Shown here piece by piece: positions 46,291 to 54,258 of a stretch of DNA of 64,000 nt. This stretch comes from Mesorhizobium sp. CAU 1732 (lineage in GTDB: Bacteria; Pseudomonadota; Alphaproteobacteria; Rhizobiales; Rhizobiaceae): the NCBI RefSeq assembly GCF_039888675.1, contig NZ_JBDQQR010000001.1, forward strand, positions 2,480,001 to 2,544,000, in the 5' to 3' direction. The notes beneath the pieces are model-generated. The model did not search any database. It saw nothing but the letters and a program-made list of their open reading frames with translations, and was not told where the DNA came from. Position 1 is the first letter of the stretch, and each line of letters opens with the position of its first letter. The position numbers and the translations under genes were made by a program.

Positions 46291-47295
46291 TCACTTCATC
46301 CGGATGCGCGGATCGATGGTCGTGTAGAGAATGTCGATGAGGACGTTCACCAGCACGAACAGTGTCGTGTAGACGAGGACCAGCCCGACGATCAGCGGAT
46401 AGTCGCGATAGGTGATGCTCTGGATGAGCAGCATTCCGATGCCCGGCCAGGAAAATACCGTCTCCACGATGATCGCGCCCGAGATCAGCGCGCCGAATTC
46501 GAGACCGATAATGGTGACCACGGCAACGAGCGCGTTGCGGAAGGCGTGGCGCCACAGGACGACGCGCTCGGAAAGCCCCTTGGCGCGCGCCGTCATGACA
46601 TAGTCTTCGCGCAGGCTCTCGGCCACGGTGGCGCGGGTGAGCTGCATGATGATGCCGGTCATCGACGTGCCCAGAACGATGGCCGGCAGGGCGAGATGAC
46701 GCAGCGCCGTCCAGAACGCATCGAACCGTCCCTGGATGAGCGCGTCTATGGTCAGGAAGCCGGTTATGGAGGGCAGGTCCATGCCCCACGGTTCACGTCC
46801 GCCGGACGGCAGCACGTTGAACGTGCCGGCGAAGACGAGAATGAGCAGGATGCCGAGCCAGAAATTGGGCATCGACACGCCGAAGAAGCCGACGAGCGAG
46901 CCGGCATTGTCGAGAAGGGAGTTCGGACGCGCTGCCGACAGGACACCGAGCGGAATGCCGATGAGAACGGCGAGAAGCGTGGCGTAGATCGCCAGTTCGA
47001 TGCTGGCGGGCAGCCGCGCCAGAACCAGATCGAGGACCGGCTCGCGGTAGCGGAAGGAGGAACCGAAATCGCCGGTGACGGCGTTTTGCAGGAAGCTCAG
47101 ATACTGGACCGGGGCCGGCCGGTCGAGGCCCCAGGCTTCGACGATCCGCTGGCGGTCTTCCGCAGACGTTTCGTCGCTGACGAGCATGCTGACCGGATCG
47201 CCCGGCGCGAGCTGCGTCAGCGCAAAGACCATAAGCGACACCATCAACAGAACGGGGATGACCCCGATCAGGCGCCTGACGAGATAGCTGGCCAT
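46291..47295 (-). CDS. Peptide/opine-type ABC transporter permease (DppB-like), system 4
   Basis: 334 residues with LAPGDPVSMLVSDET near the N-terminus and the EAA loop TARAKGLSERVVLWRHAFRNALVA. About six helices; ordinary length. It forms the channel with the DppC-like protein encoded next. A 10-bp hairpin separates it from the first binding-protein gene of the operon. Confidence 0.92.
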   Translation of the reverse strand: MASYLVRRLIGVIPVLLMVSLMVFALTQLAPGDPVSMLVSDETSAEDRQRIVEAWGLDRPAPVQYLSFLQNAVTGDFGSSFRYREPVLDLVLARLPASIELAIYATLLAVLIGIPLGVLSAARPNSLLDNAGSLVGFFGVSMPNFWLGILLILVFAGTFNVLPSGGREPWGMDLPSITGFLTIDALIQGRFDAFWTALRHLALPAIVLGTSMTGIIMQLTRATVAESLREDYVMTARAKGLSERVVLWRHAFRNALVAVVTIIGLEFGALISGAIIVETVFSWPGIGMLLIQSITYRDYPLIVGLVLVYTTLFVLVNVLIDILYTTIDPRIRMK

Positions 47296-47323
47296 TGCTG
47301 CGTCCTATCGAATTCCTGGGTGG

Positions 47324-47355
47324 GTTTCTCCCGATCGGTCAAGGCCGGGAGAAAC
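47324..47355 (-). terminator. 10-bp hairpin between binding-protein and permease genes, system 4
   Basis: GTTTCTCCCG (47324-47333) pairs perfectly with CGGGAGAAAC (47346-47355). No T-run follows in the direction of transcription, so it is more likely an mRNA-stability or attenuating hairpin than a full terminator. Confidence 0.5.
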
Positions 47356-47371
47356 GGGCGACGGCTGGCCG

Positions 47372-48883
47372 TCAGTCCTGCCGGATGTGGATTTCCCATC
47401 CATCGACGCGGTCGGCGGGGCGGGGCGTGAAGTCGACGCCATCCGCGACGCCCCAGGCCATTTGATGCAGCCACAGGAAATGTGCCGGCGCGTCCTCGGT
47501 GATCAGTTCCATCGCTTTGCGCACGGTCGCGACGCGTTGATCGACGTCGAAGGTGCGCCGTTCCGCCTGAAGCAGGCGATCGACTTCGGAGTTGGAGTAG
47601 TCCAGGCGCGGCGAGCCGTCAGTTTCGAAGTACTGGCGCAGCGCCCTTGATGGATCGAGCATCTGACCGCGGCCCATATAGTAGAAGGGTACGCCTCCGG
47701 CCTGCACGTTGGCCCACAAGGTCGCCCATTCCGGCGTGCGAAGGTTCACCTTGAACCCGGCATCCTCCAGCATGGGAACCATCGCTTCTGCGATCTGCCG
47801 ATCGGTGGTGTAGCGGCCGACAGGTGTATAGAAATCGATTTCGACGCCGGACAGCCCGGCTTCTTCGAGCAGCGCACGGCTTTTCTCGGGCGCGAAATCG
47901 TAGGGCGTCCTGAAATCAGGGTCGTATCCGAACTGGCCTTCGCCGACGGGGCCGTCAAGCAGGGTCGCACGACCATCCAGAAGAGCGGCGACGATCGCCT
48001 CGCGATTGATCGCATGGGCCACGGCCTGCCGCGCTTCCTTGACATCCCACGGATGCGTGCTCGGATTCATCGCCAGGAACATCATCTCCACCGAATTGGC
48101 GAAGGTGGCATGCGCGTTCGGCAACTCGTCGACACGGGCGACGAGTTGGGGCGGAACGCCCTGCGCGATCTGGATTTCGCCGTTGGACAGAGCCGTCACA
48201 CGCTGCTCCGGCTCGGCCATGATGCGGTACATGATCTGGTAAGGGTTGGTCGGCGAGACCATCGGGTGGTCGTCGACACGCTCCAGGACCATATGGTTGC
48301 CGATGGAGATTTCGACGAGGCGATAAGGCCCGGCACCATAGGCGTGGTTGCGGTCGGCATCCTGACCATATGCGTCGTAGAGCTTCTTCGACGTCACGGG
48401 CAGCAGGCTGAGATTGTCCGGCAGCGTGGCATCGGGCTCTTTCGTGGTGATGCGCACGGTGCGATCGTCGACGATCTCGGTGCTCTCGATCGAGGCGACG
48501 ACGAACTGGCGCATCGAATTGGGATCGTTGCGCGTGCGCTCGATCGAATGCACGACATCCTCGGCAAGGATCGGGTCGCCGTTATGGCGCTGCCAGTCGG
48601 ACCGCAGCCTGATTTCCCATACCCGCTCGCCGACCGGTTCCACGCTCTCGGCGAGGTAGGGAACCATTCGGCCCTGTTCGAAGTCGAAACGCGTGATGCA
48701 GCCATAGACCTTGCACCACAAGCTGCCGATCAGCACCACGGCGTCGCCGTAAGGGTTGTAACCCTGGATCGTCTCCGTGATGCCGACGGCGATTCGCTCG
48801 CGCGTCATTTCCTCGGCCTGCGCGCCCATACCCATCAGCATGGTGGCGATGCAGGCACCGGTCAGAAGTCGCTTAATGCCCAT
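47372..48883 (-). CDS. ABC transporter substrate-binding protein, family 5 (SBP-b), system 4
   Basis: 503 residues with a signal peptide (cleavage near GAQAEE) and GGAG ahead of the ATG. The canonical order is kept: ITETIQGYNPYGDAVVLIG, IRLRSDWQRHNGDPILAEDVVHS, YGAGPYRLVEI, and the C-terminal half with YYMGRGQMLDPSRALRQYF. By eye about half of the positions match SBP-a (41377-42879). Both contain two cysteines in the same place (WC-x-VYGC), which may form a disulphide. First gene of the minus-strand operon, divergent from the TetR gene. Confidence 0.91.
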   Translation of the reverse strand: MGIKRLLTGACIATMLMGMGAQAEEMTRERIAVGITETIQGYNPYGDAVVLIGSLWCKVYGCITRFDFEQGRMVPYLAESVEPVGERVWEIRLRSDWQRHNGDPILAEDVVHSIERTRNDPNSMRQFVVASIESTEIVDDRTVRITTKEPDATLPDNLSLLPVTSKKLYDAYGQDADRNHAYGAGPYRLVEISIGNHMVLERVDDHPMVSPTNPYQIMYRIMAEPEQRVTALSNGEIQIAQGVPPQLVARVDELPNAHATFANSVEMMFLAMNPSTHPWDVKEARQAVAHAINREAIVAALLDGRATLLDGPVGEGQFGYDPDFRTPYDFAPEKSRALLEEAGLSGVEIDFYTPVGRYTTDRQIAEAMVPMLEDAGFKVNLRTPEWATLWANVQAGGVPFYYMGRGQMLDPSRALRQYFETDGSPRLDYSNSEVDRLLQAERRTFDVDQRVATVRKAMELITEDAPAHFLWLHQMAWGVADGVDFTPRPADRVDGWEIHIRQD

Positions 48884-49006
48884 TAGACTATCTCCATATC
48901 GAGACGGCGCGCTGCCCCTTCAGAGGTCTGTCGCGCGGCCGGATCAGGTGTTCCCGTCACTTCGGCCGAAGCCGGAAGCGAGCGGACGATTGCACAGGCC
49001 ACATGA

Positions 49007-49023
49007 TAAGTAAATACTTACTT
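49007..49023. promoter_or_regulatory. TetR-type palindrome TAAGTAAATACTTA
   Basis: TAAGTA (49007-49012) and TACTTA (49015-49020) form a tight dyad, and an overlapping dyad AAGTAA-N4-TTACTT spans 49008-49023. Short repeats of TTAC continue to 49025. The site lies between the divergent system 4 operon (start 48883) and the TetR gene (start 49099), so it very likely binds that regulator. Confidence 0.6.
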
Positions 49024-49098
49024 ACTTGAGTTTTTGTGCTATGCGTCGATCAATGGCAGGCGCGGCAGCGAGGATGGCGCAGCCGGCCCAAGGACAAG

Positions 49099-49752
49099 AT
49101 GGAGGATGGCGTGTCGAAGGCGGCAGGACAGGAAAGTCGGGTTTCGTCGGCCGACACGAAGGAGCGAATTCTTCAGGCTGCTTTGGCTGAATTTTGCAAT
49201 CACGGATATGCGGGCGCCAACATAGCGCGCATCGTCGCTGCCGCGTCCTGCAACGTGCGCATGATCTACCACTATTACGACAACAAGGACGGACTCTACC
49301 GGGCGTGTCTGGAGCGCGTATATGCGCAGTTGCGCGCCAGCGAGGAAGAGCTTCACTTCTGGGACGCTTCGCCTTCTGAAGGCATCGCGAAACTGACCCG
49401 CTTCACCTTCGAATATATGTGGAACAACCCGCAGTTCCCGCGCATGATGATCAACGAAAACCTCAATGAGGGGCGTTTCGTTCGGGATATATCCAGCGTC
49501 AATTCAAGCTCGCGCCCGCTGCTGGAACACATCGAACTGCTGGTCGATCGCGGCTTGGAAACCGGTGAGTTCAAGCGCCGCCAAAATGCGCTCGACATCT
49601 ATCTGACGATTCTGGCGCTGTCCTTCATCCACATCTCCAATCTGCACACGCTGATGGCCACGTTCGGCTTCGACGCGCGTTCCCCCGATTTTCTGGAGCG
49701 GCGCAGGGAGCAGGCGGTCGATATCGTTCTGGCGCATCTGCGCGGCCACTAG
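49099..49752 (+). CDS. TetR family transcriptional regulator
   Basis: ATG 49099 (MEDGVSKAAG, AGGA just upstream) gives 217 residues; GTG 49111 is an alternative with a closer GGAGGA. The TetR HTH is clear: KERILQAALAEFCNHGYAGANIARIVAAASCNVRMIYHYYDNKDGLY near residues 22-68. The C-terminal ligand domain (SRPLLEHIELLVDRGLETGEF) resembles RutR-like/TetR_C members. It is divergent from the system 4 importer operon, with a palindromic operator between them, and so probably represses that operon and itself until ligand appears. Confidence 0.92.
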   Translation: MEDGVSKAAGQESRVSSADTKERILQAALAEFCNHGYAGANIARIVAAASCNVRMIYHYYDNKDGLYRACLERVYAQLRASEEELHFWDASPSEGIAKLTRFTFEYMWNNPQFPRMMINENLNEGRFVRDISSVNSSSRPLLEHIELLVDRGLETGEFKRRQNALDIYLTILALSFIHISNLHTLMATFGFDARSPDFLERRREQAVDIVLAHLRGH

Positions 49753-49793
49753 ATCGCCACTCGTGCATCCTGACGGGCGCACGAGTGGCGATC
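49752..49793 (+). terminator. 15-bp perfect palindrome at the end of the TetR gene
   Basis: GATCGCCACTCGTGC (49752-49766) pairs with GCACGAGTGGCGATC (49779-49793) around a 12-base loop, beginning on the last base of the stop codon. It is followed by GATCTCTTTGTTTG. It can act as a terminator and is at the same time part of the dispersed repeat. Confidence 0.6.
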
Positions 49794-49813
49794 GATCTCT
49801 TTGTTTGAGCATC
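49765..49813. repeat. Dispersed intergenic repeat, copy B
   Basis: Matches the reverse complement of 15609-15657 at 44 of 49 positions by hand alignment. Directly after it comes a segment with the palindrome AAACCGGTTT (near 49829-49838) flanked by ACCCGAA and CACTTTCGG. That is a type of sequence often seen in Rhizobiales intergenic mosaic repeats. The composite occupies most of the gap between the TetR and GGT genes. Confidence 0.6.
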
Positions 49814-49877
49814 GGAACAACCCGAAAACCGGTTTCCACTTTCGGTCCGATCTCCAATCCTGATCGAGGGAATTTTG

Positions 49878-51461
49878 ATGTCTCATGATGAATCGCATGG
49901 CTCGGTCCATGCGCGCGGAAACGGCATGGTCGCCAGTCCGCATGTGGCAGCGAGTGAGGCAGGGAGAAAGGTTCTCGCCTCAGGCGGCAACGCCATCGAA
50001 GCTGCGATTGCCATGGGCGCCGTGCTCGCCGTCGTCTATCCGCATTTTTGCGGTCTGGGAGGAGACGCGGTCTGGGTGGTCGCCGACGGCGAAGGCAGGT
50101 CGACGAGCTTTCTCGGCATCGGACAAGCGGGCGAAGCATGCGCCGACATTCGAGGTGAGGTCCCCGTGCGCGGCCCCGCTTCGGCACTGACGACGGCCTG
50201 CGTCGTCGATAGCTGGGGCAGGGCGCATGCGTTCTCGCAGAGCCGGTGGGGAGGGCTGATGTCGTGGTCGCGGCTTCTCGAACCGGCTATCGAACTTGCG
50301 CAGCGCGGTTTTCCCGTCAGCAGGTCTCAGGATTTCTGGCTCGATTACCGAAAAGAGGACTGGCCGGCATGGCCCGGTTTTGCGTCACTCTTCGGCGAGG
50401 CGAGCCCGGCCGGTTCCCTGTTCCGGCAACCGCATCTCGCCCGGACGCTGTCGCACGTCGCCGAAGAGGGTGCCCGCAGCTTTTACGAGGGCGATCTTGC
50501 CCATCGGATTGCGAAGGGCCTGGCCGAGGCGGGCGCACCCTTGAGCGCCGCCGACCTCGTTCGTACGCATACGCGCACTGCCAAGCTCGAAAGCGTGAAG
50601 TATCGCGGGTTGACCCTTCTGGCACCCACCGCCCCTACGCAGGGGATCACCACGCTTTCGATCATGGCCACACTCGAAAAGCTCGGGATAGCCGACGTGG
50701 GCGAGGGGACATCCGATTTTTATCATCTCATTGTCGAGGCCATCAAACAGGCGTTCCTGGAGCGCGACAGGATCGGCGACCCTGATCATGATGCGTTCGA
50801 CCTGTCGGTCCTGTCCGCCGCCTCCATTGCGCAGAAGGCGACGGCAGTCGATCGACAGGTGGCGCGGCCGTGGGCGGACGAGTTCGCCACCGGCGATACC
50901 GTGTTCTTCGCCGCCTGCGATGGCGACGGGCGCGCGGTCAGCGTATTGCAAAGCATCTATTTCGACTGGGGCAGCGGCGTGGTCGCCGGCGACACCGGCA
51001 TCCTGTGGCAAAATCGCGGGGCCGCATTTGCGCCTGCGGGTGAACCCGTCAACGGCTTGCGACCCGGTGCACGCCCATTTTATACGCTGAATCCTGGAAT
51101 TGCTTTGAAGGACGGACGCCCGCATCTGCTGTACGGCACGCAAGGAGCCGATGGGCAGCCCCAGACGCTCGCCACATTGCTCGTTCGTTTGATCGATCAC
51201 GCAATGCCGCCCCAGGCGGCCCTTGCCGCGCCTCGCTTTCTTCTGGGAAGAACCTTTTCCGACAGCCGCGACAATTTGAAACTGGAGCGGAACGTCGGCC
51301 CGGGTGTCGCCGACACATTGGCGGCAATGGGCCACGAAACCGTCCTGCTTGAGCCGCTCAGCCCGCTGTGCGGTCAGGCCGGTGTCATCCGCATGGATGA
51401 TGACGGAGTTTCCGGCGCGCATGATCCGCGCGGCGATGGCTGTGCATTGGCGTTGCGCTAA
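49878..51461 (+). CDS. Gamma-glutamyltransferase (GGT/Ntn-hydrolase) family protein
   Basis: ATG 49878 follows GAGGGA at six bases; 527 residues. N-terminal ASEAGRKVLASGGNAIEAAIAMGAVLAVVYPHFCGLGGDA is typical of GGT. The autoprocessing nucleophile aligns with Thr341 in GDTVFFAACDGDGRAVS, followed by FDWGSGVVAGDTGILWQNRG as in the small subunit. The usual T-T-H context is T-V-F here. No signal peptide is evident, unlike classical periplasmic GGTs, so a cytoplasmic enzyme acting on gamma-glutamyl or other N-acyl compounds is possible. It precedes the peptide-processing module regulated by IclR. Confidence 0.9.
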   Translation: MSHDESHGSVHARGNGMVASPHVAASEAGRKVLASGGNAIEAAIAMGAVLAVVYPHFCGLGGDAVWVVADGEGRSTSFLGIGQAGEACADIRGEVPVRGPASALTTACVVDSWGRAHAFSQSRWGGLMSWSRLLEPAIELAQRGFPVSRSQDFWLDYRKEDWPAWPGFASLFGEASPAGSLFRQPHLARTLSHVAEEGARSFYEGDLAHRIAKGLAEAGAPLSAADLVRTHTRTAKLESVKYRGLTLLAPTAPTQGITTLSIMATLEKLGIADVGEGTSDFYHLIVEAIKQAFLERDRIGDPDHDAFDLSVLSAASIAQKATAVDRQVARPWADEFATGDTVFFAACDGDGRAVSVLQSIYFDWGSGVVAGDTGILWQNRGAAFAPAGEPVNGLRPGARPFYTLNPGIALKDGRPHLLYGTQGADGQPQTLATLLVRLIDHAMPPQAALAAPRFLLGRTFSDSRDNLKLERNVGPGVADTLAAMGHETVLLEPLSPLCGQAGVIRMDDDGVSGAHDPRGDGCALALR

Positions 51462-51730
51462 AACGGATTGATGCCGGTCGCTTCCCTTCTCAGGGTTGCC
51501 GCTTTCAGACCCAAGGGCGAGGCTCGACCATGGGAGGTTGCCACTTTGGCAAGCCGAGCCTCAAGCCCCGCTGACCCCCTCGTCAGCACGATCATGCTGA
51601 CATCGCCGGCCGAGTCGCGCAATTCGCGCGCAGGGCGATCCACAACAAAGGTATGAATTCAACCTCTATCGTCTATCTGCCGGCTCCGGCGCCCCCGATC
51701 TAGCAGGCCGGGTTGAACCGATGCTGTCTG

Positions 51731-52543
51731 TCACACCCGGTTGATCGCATAGGCGGCTTCGGCGGCGAGAGGCGCGAAGCGCGAGGCGAAGGCGCTGGGC
51801 GTCCATTCGCTCAAGGAGCCGGCTATATGGATCGCGCCGAGCGGGCGGCCGCCGGCACCACGTATGGCGACACCCAGCGCCACCTCGCCCACCAGCACCT
51901 CCTCGACGGTAAGCGCATAGCCGTCGATGCGGGCTTCGCGGACCTTTTCGCGGACCTCGCGCGGGTCGGTGATCGTCTTGTCGGTGAAGGGTCGCCGGTC
52001 GGAGCGCGCGATGATGTCGTCGACCTCGGCATCGCCCAGATGCGCCATCACCGCACGGCCGCCGGAGGTGCAGAAGGTGGGCACGCTGTGCCCCACCAAT
52101 GTCGCGAAGAAGGTCTCGCGCTTGCTCTGCATCCGCGCCGCATAGACCATGCGCAGGTCGTCGTGCAGGCTGAGATCGATGCGCTCGCGCGCGTTGCGGC
52201 GCAGGTCGAGAAGAACCGGCGTCGCCCTTTCCACCAGCGGGTTCAGGCGAAGATAGTCGTAGGCGTGATCCAGCATACGGATCCCGGGAACGTAACCGCG
52301 ATCGGCCTCGTCGCGCTGGATATAGCCGAGCGTCTGGAGCGTATGAACGACGCGCTGGGCGGCGCTGCGGCCGACGCCGCTCATCTGCGCGATCGCGCTC
52401 AGGCTGAGTGGGCTCTGGCTGCGATGAAACGCCGACATAACCTGGAGCGCCCGCGCTGCCGACTGGAGAAACAGCGGGTCTTCCTGCTCCTCCTCGCTTG
52501 GCTCGCGGGCACCGTCTTCCCCGCTGGTGATGCTGCGCAGCAT
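51731..52543 (-). CDS. IclR family transcriptional regulator
   Basis: 270 residues from an ATG preceded by GGGGGA. The winged HTH (SLSAIAQMSGVGRSAAQRVVHTLQTLGYI) follows an acidic N-terminal tail (EPSEEEQED). The effector domain contains VGHSVPTFCTSGGRAVMAHL. It is divergent from the M81 peptidase/ABC operon and probably regulates it through the palindrome at 52604-52620. The 270 bases between the GGT gene and this gene hold no gene I can support. Confidence 0.93.
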   Translation of the reverse strand: MLRSITSGEDGAREPSEEEQEDPLFLQSAARALQVMSAFHRSQSPLSLSAIAQMSGVGRSAAQRVVHTLQTLGYIQRDEADRGYVPGIRMLDHAYDYLRLNPLVERATPVLLDLRRNARERIDLSLHDDLRMVYAARMQSKRETFFATLVGHSVPTFCTSGGRAVMAHLGDAEVDDIIARSDRRPFTDKTITDPREVREKVREARIDGYALTVEEVLVGEVALGVAIRGAGGRPLGAIHIAGSLSEWTPSAFASRFAPLAAEAAYAINRV

Positions 52544-52603
52544 GGATCCCCCTTTGACGGTTGACGACGCGTCATACCGCCTCTACCGTAAGACGATATA
52601 AAC

Positions 52604-52620
52604 GTATCGCTAAGCGATAC
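52604..52620. promoter_or_regulatory. Perfect 17-bp palindrome GTATCGCTAAGCGATAC
   Basis: Eight-base arms GTATCGCT and AGCGATAC flank a single A, between the divergent IclR gene (start 52543) and the M81 gene (start 52662). The related half TATAAACGTATCGC directly before it hints at further half-sites. Strong candidate operator for the IclR protein. Confidence 0.6.
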
Positions 52621-52661
52621 AAGCACCATCAAACCGAGTCGACAAAGTGGTACCCCTCTGA

Positions 52662-54188
52662 ATGACGAAGCGTGTTGCCATTGCAGGTTTCCTGCACGAG
52701 ACGAACACGTTTGCGCCGACAAAGGCTCTCTACGAGAATTTCGAACAGGGCGGCGGCTACCTGCCGATCAGCCGCGGCGAGGAAATCCTCGCCCGCTGCG
52801 GCGGCGTCAATCTGGGCATCAGCGGCTTCGTCGATCATTCGCGGGAGGCTGGCTGGGATCTCGTTCCGCTGCTGTGGACCGGGGCCATCCCGTCGGCGCA
52901 TGTGGAACGCTCGGCCTATGAGCGGATCGCTGGCGAGATTGCGGACAGGCTGCGCGAGGCGGGGCCGATCGACGGTTTGTTGCTCGACCTGCACGGCGCG
53001 ATGGTGGCCGAGCATCTGGACGACGGCGAAGGAGAGCTTCTGCAGCGGCTGCGGGCGATCGTCGGCCCGTCCGTACCGATCGCCGCAAGCCTCGACCTGC
53101 ACGGCAACGTCACCGCCCGCATGGTCGAGATGGCCGACGTGCTCGTCGCCTTCCGCACCTATCCGCATATCGACATGGCCGAGACAGGCGTTCGGGCCGC
53201 CGTGCAGCTCGACCGGCTGATGGCGCGCGGACGCCCCTTCGCCAAGGCTTTCAGGCAACTGCCTTTCCTGATCCCGATCCCATGGCAGTGCACGATGATC
53301 GAGCCTGCCGGCTCACTCTATGAAGACGTGCGCGCAGCCGAGACCGGCGCGGTGTCGAGCACGTCGATCCTGACCGGCTTTCCCGCAGCGGATTTCGAGG
53401 ACTGCCTGCCGAGCGTGCTTGCCTATGGCGAGACGCAGCAGGACGCCGATGCCGCGGCTGGCCGGCTGGAGCGCGCCTTCCTGGAGCGCGAAGGACTGTT
53501 CGCGGGCCGTGCCTATGCGCCGGCCGAGGCGGTCGCGGAAGCAAGGCGGATCGCGGCAACCGCGTCACGACCGGTGGTAATCGCCGACACGCAGGACAAC
53601 CCCGGCGCGGGCGGCGATTCCAACACCACGGGAATGCTGAGGGCGCTCCTCGACGGCGCCGCCGAGAATGCCGCGATCGGCATCATCGTCGACCCCGACG
53701 TGGCGCGCGCCGCGCACGATGCCGGCGAGGGCGCGGAGATCGAGGTCGACCTGGGCGGCAAGTCCGGCATTCCCGGCGATGCGCCGCTTCGTGCGCACTA
53801 CCGCGTGGAACGACTGTCGGATGGCAGGTTTGACGCGACCGGCCCCTATTACGGTGGTGCGGCCATGAATCTCGGTCCCTCCGCCTGCCTCTCGATCGGC
53901 GGCGTTCATATCGTCGTCTCGACCTACAAGGCGCAGATGGCGGACCGGGAGATGTATCGCTTCGTCGGCATCGATCCCGAGCGCAAGGCCGTACTGGTCA
54001 ACAAGAGCTCGGTGCATTTCCGGGCCGATTTCGAGCCGATCGCCGAGACGATACTGGTTGCGACGGCGCCGGGACCGATGGCGCTCGATCCTGCCGATCT
54101 TCCATTCACCCGGTTGCGAGCGGGGACGCGCATGTCCCCGCGAGGACCGGCCTTCCAGCCGAAGGAAATCAATCGCCGCGCAGGCTGA
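52662..54188 (+). CDS. M81 family metallopeptidase (MlrC-like)
   Basis: 508 residues with the MlrC family hallmarks: HETNTFAP close to the N-terminus, LLDLHGAMV and SLDLHGNVT blocks with probable zinc ligands, FRTYPHIDM, and the middle DTQDNPGAGGDSNTTGML. The C-terminal MlrC_C region contains STYKAQMADREMY and VNKSSVHFRADF. MlrC hydrolyses the linearised microcystin tetrapeptide. Most relatives sit beside peptide-type ABC genes, as here, and probably cut other modified peptides or amides. First gene of the operon 52662-61792. Confidence 0.92.
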   Translation: MTKRVAIAGFLHETNTFAPTKALYENFEQGGGYLPISRGEEILARCGGVNLGISGFVDHSREAGWDLVPLLWTGAIPSAHVERSAYERIAGEIADRLREAGPIDGLLLDLHGAMVAEHLDDGEGELLQRLRAIVGPSVPIAASLDLHGNVTARMVEMADVLVAFRTYPHIDMAETGVRAAVQLDRLMARGRPFAKAFRQLPFLIPIPWQCTMIEPAGSLYEDVRAAETGAVSSTSILTGFPAADFEDCLPSVLAYGETQQDADAAAGRLERAFLEREGLFAGRAYAPAEAVAEARRIAATASRPVVIADTQDNPGAGGDSNTTGMLRALLDGAAENAAIGIIVDPDVARAAHDAGEGAEIEVDLGGKSGIPGDAPLRAHYRVERLSDGRFDATGPYYGGAAMNLGPSACLSIGGVHIVVSTYKAQMADREMYRFVGIDPERKAVLVNKSSVHFRADFEPIAETILVATAPGPMALDPADLPFTRLRAGTRMSPRGPAFQPKEINRRAG

Positions 54189-54258
54189 TGCGGCGGACAA
54201 AAAAAGTCGGCGACAAGACCGGCCGAACAACCGGCAAACCAAACAAAAGAGGGTAACG

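Noticed and set aside
51462..51730. Small gene in the gap between the GGT and IclR genes
   Set aside because: Short frames on both strands lack ribosome binding sites and any recognisable motif; only weak inverted repeats (GAGGCTCG and CGAGCCTC) are visible.
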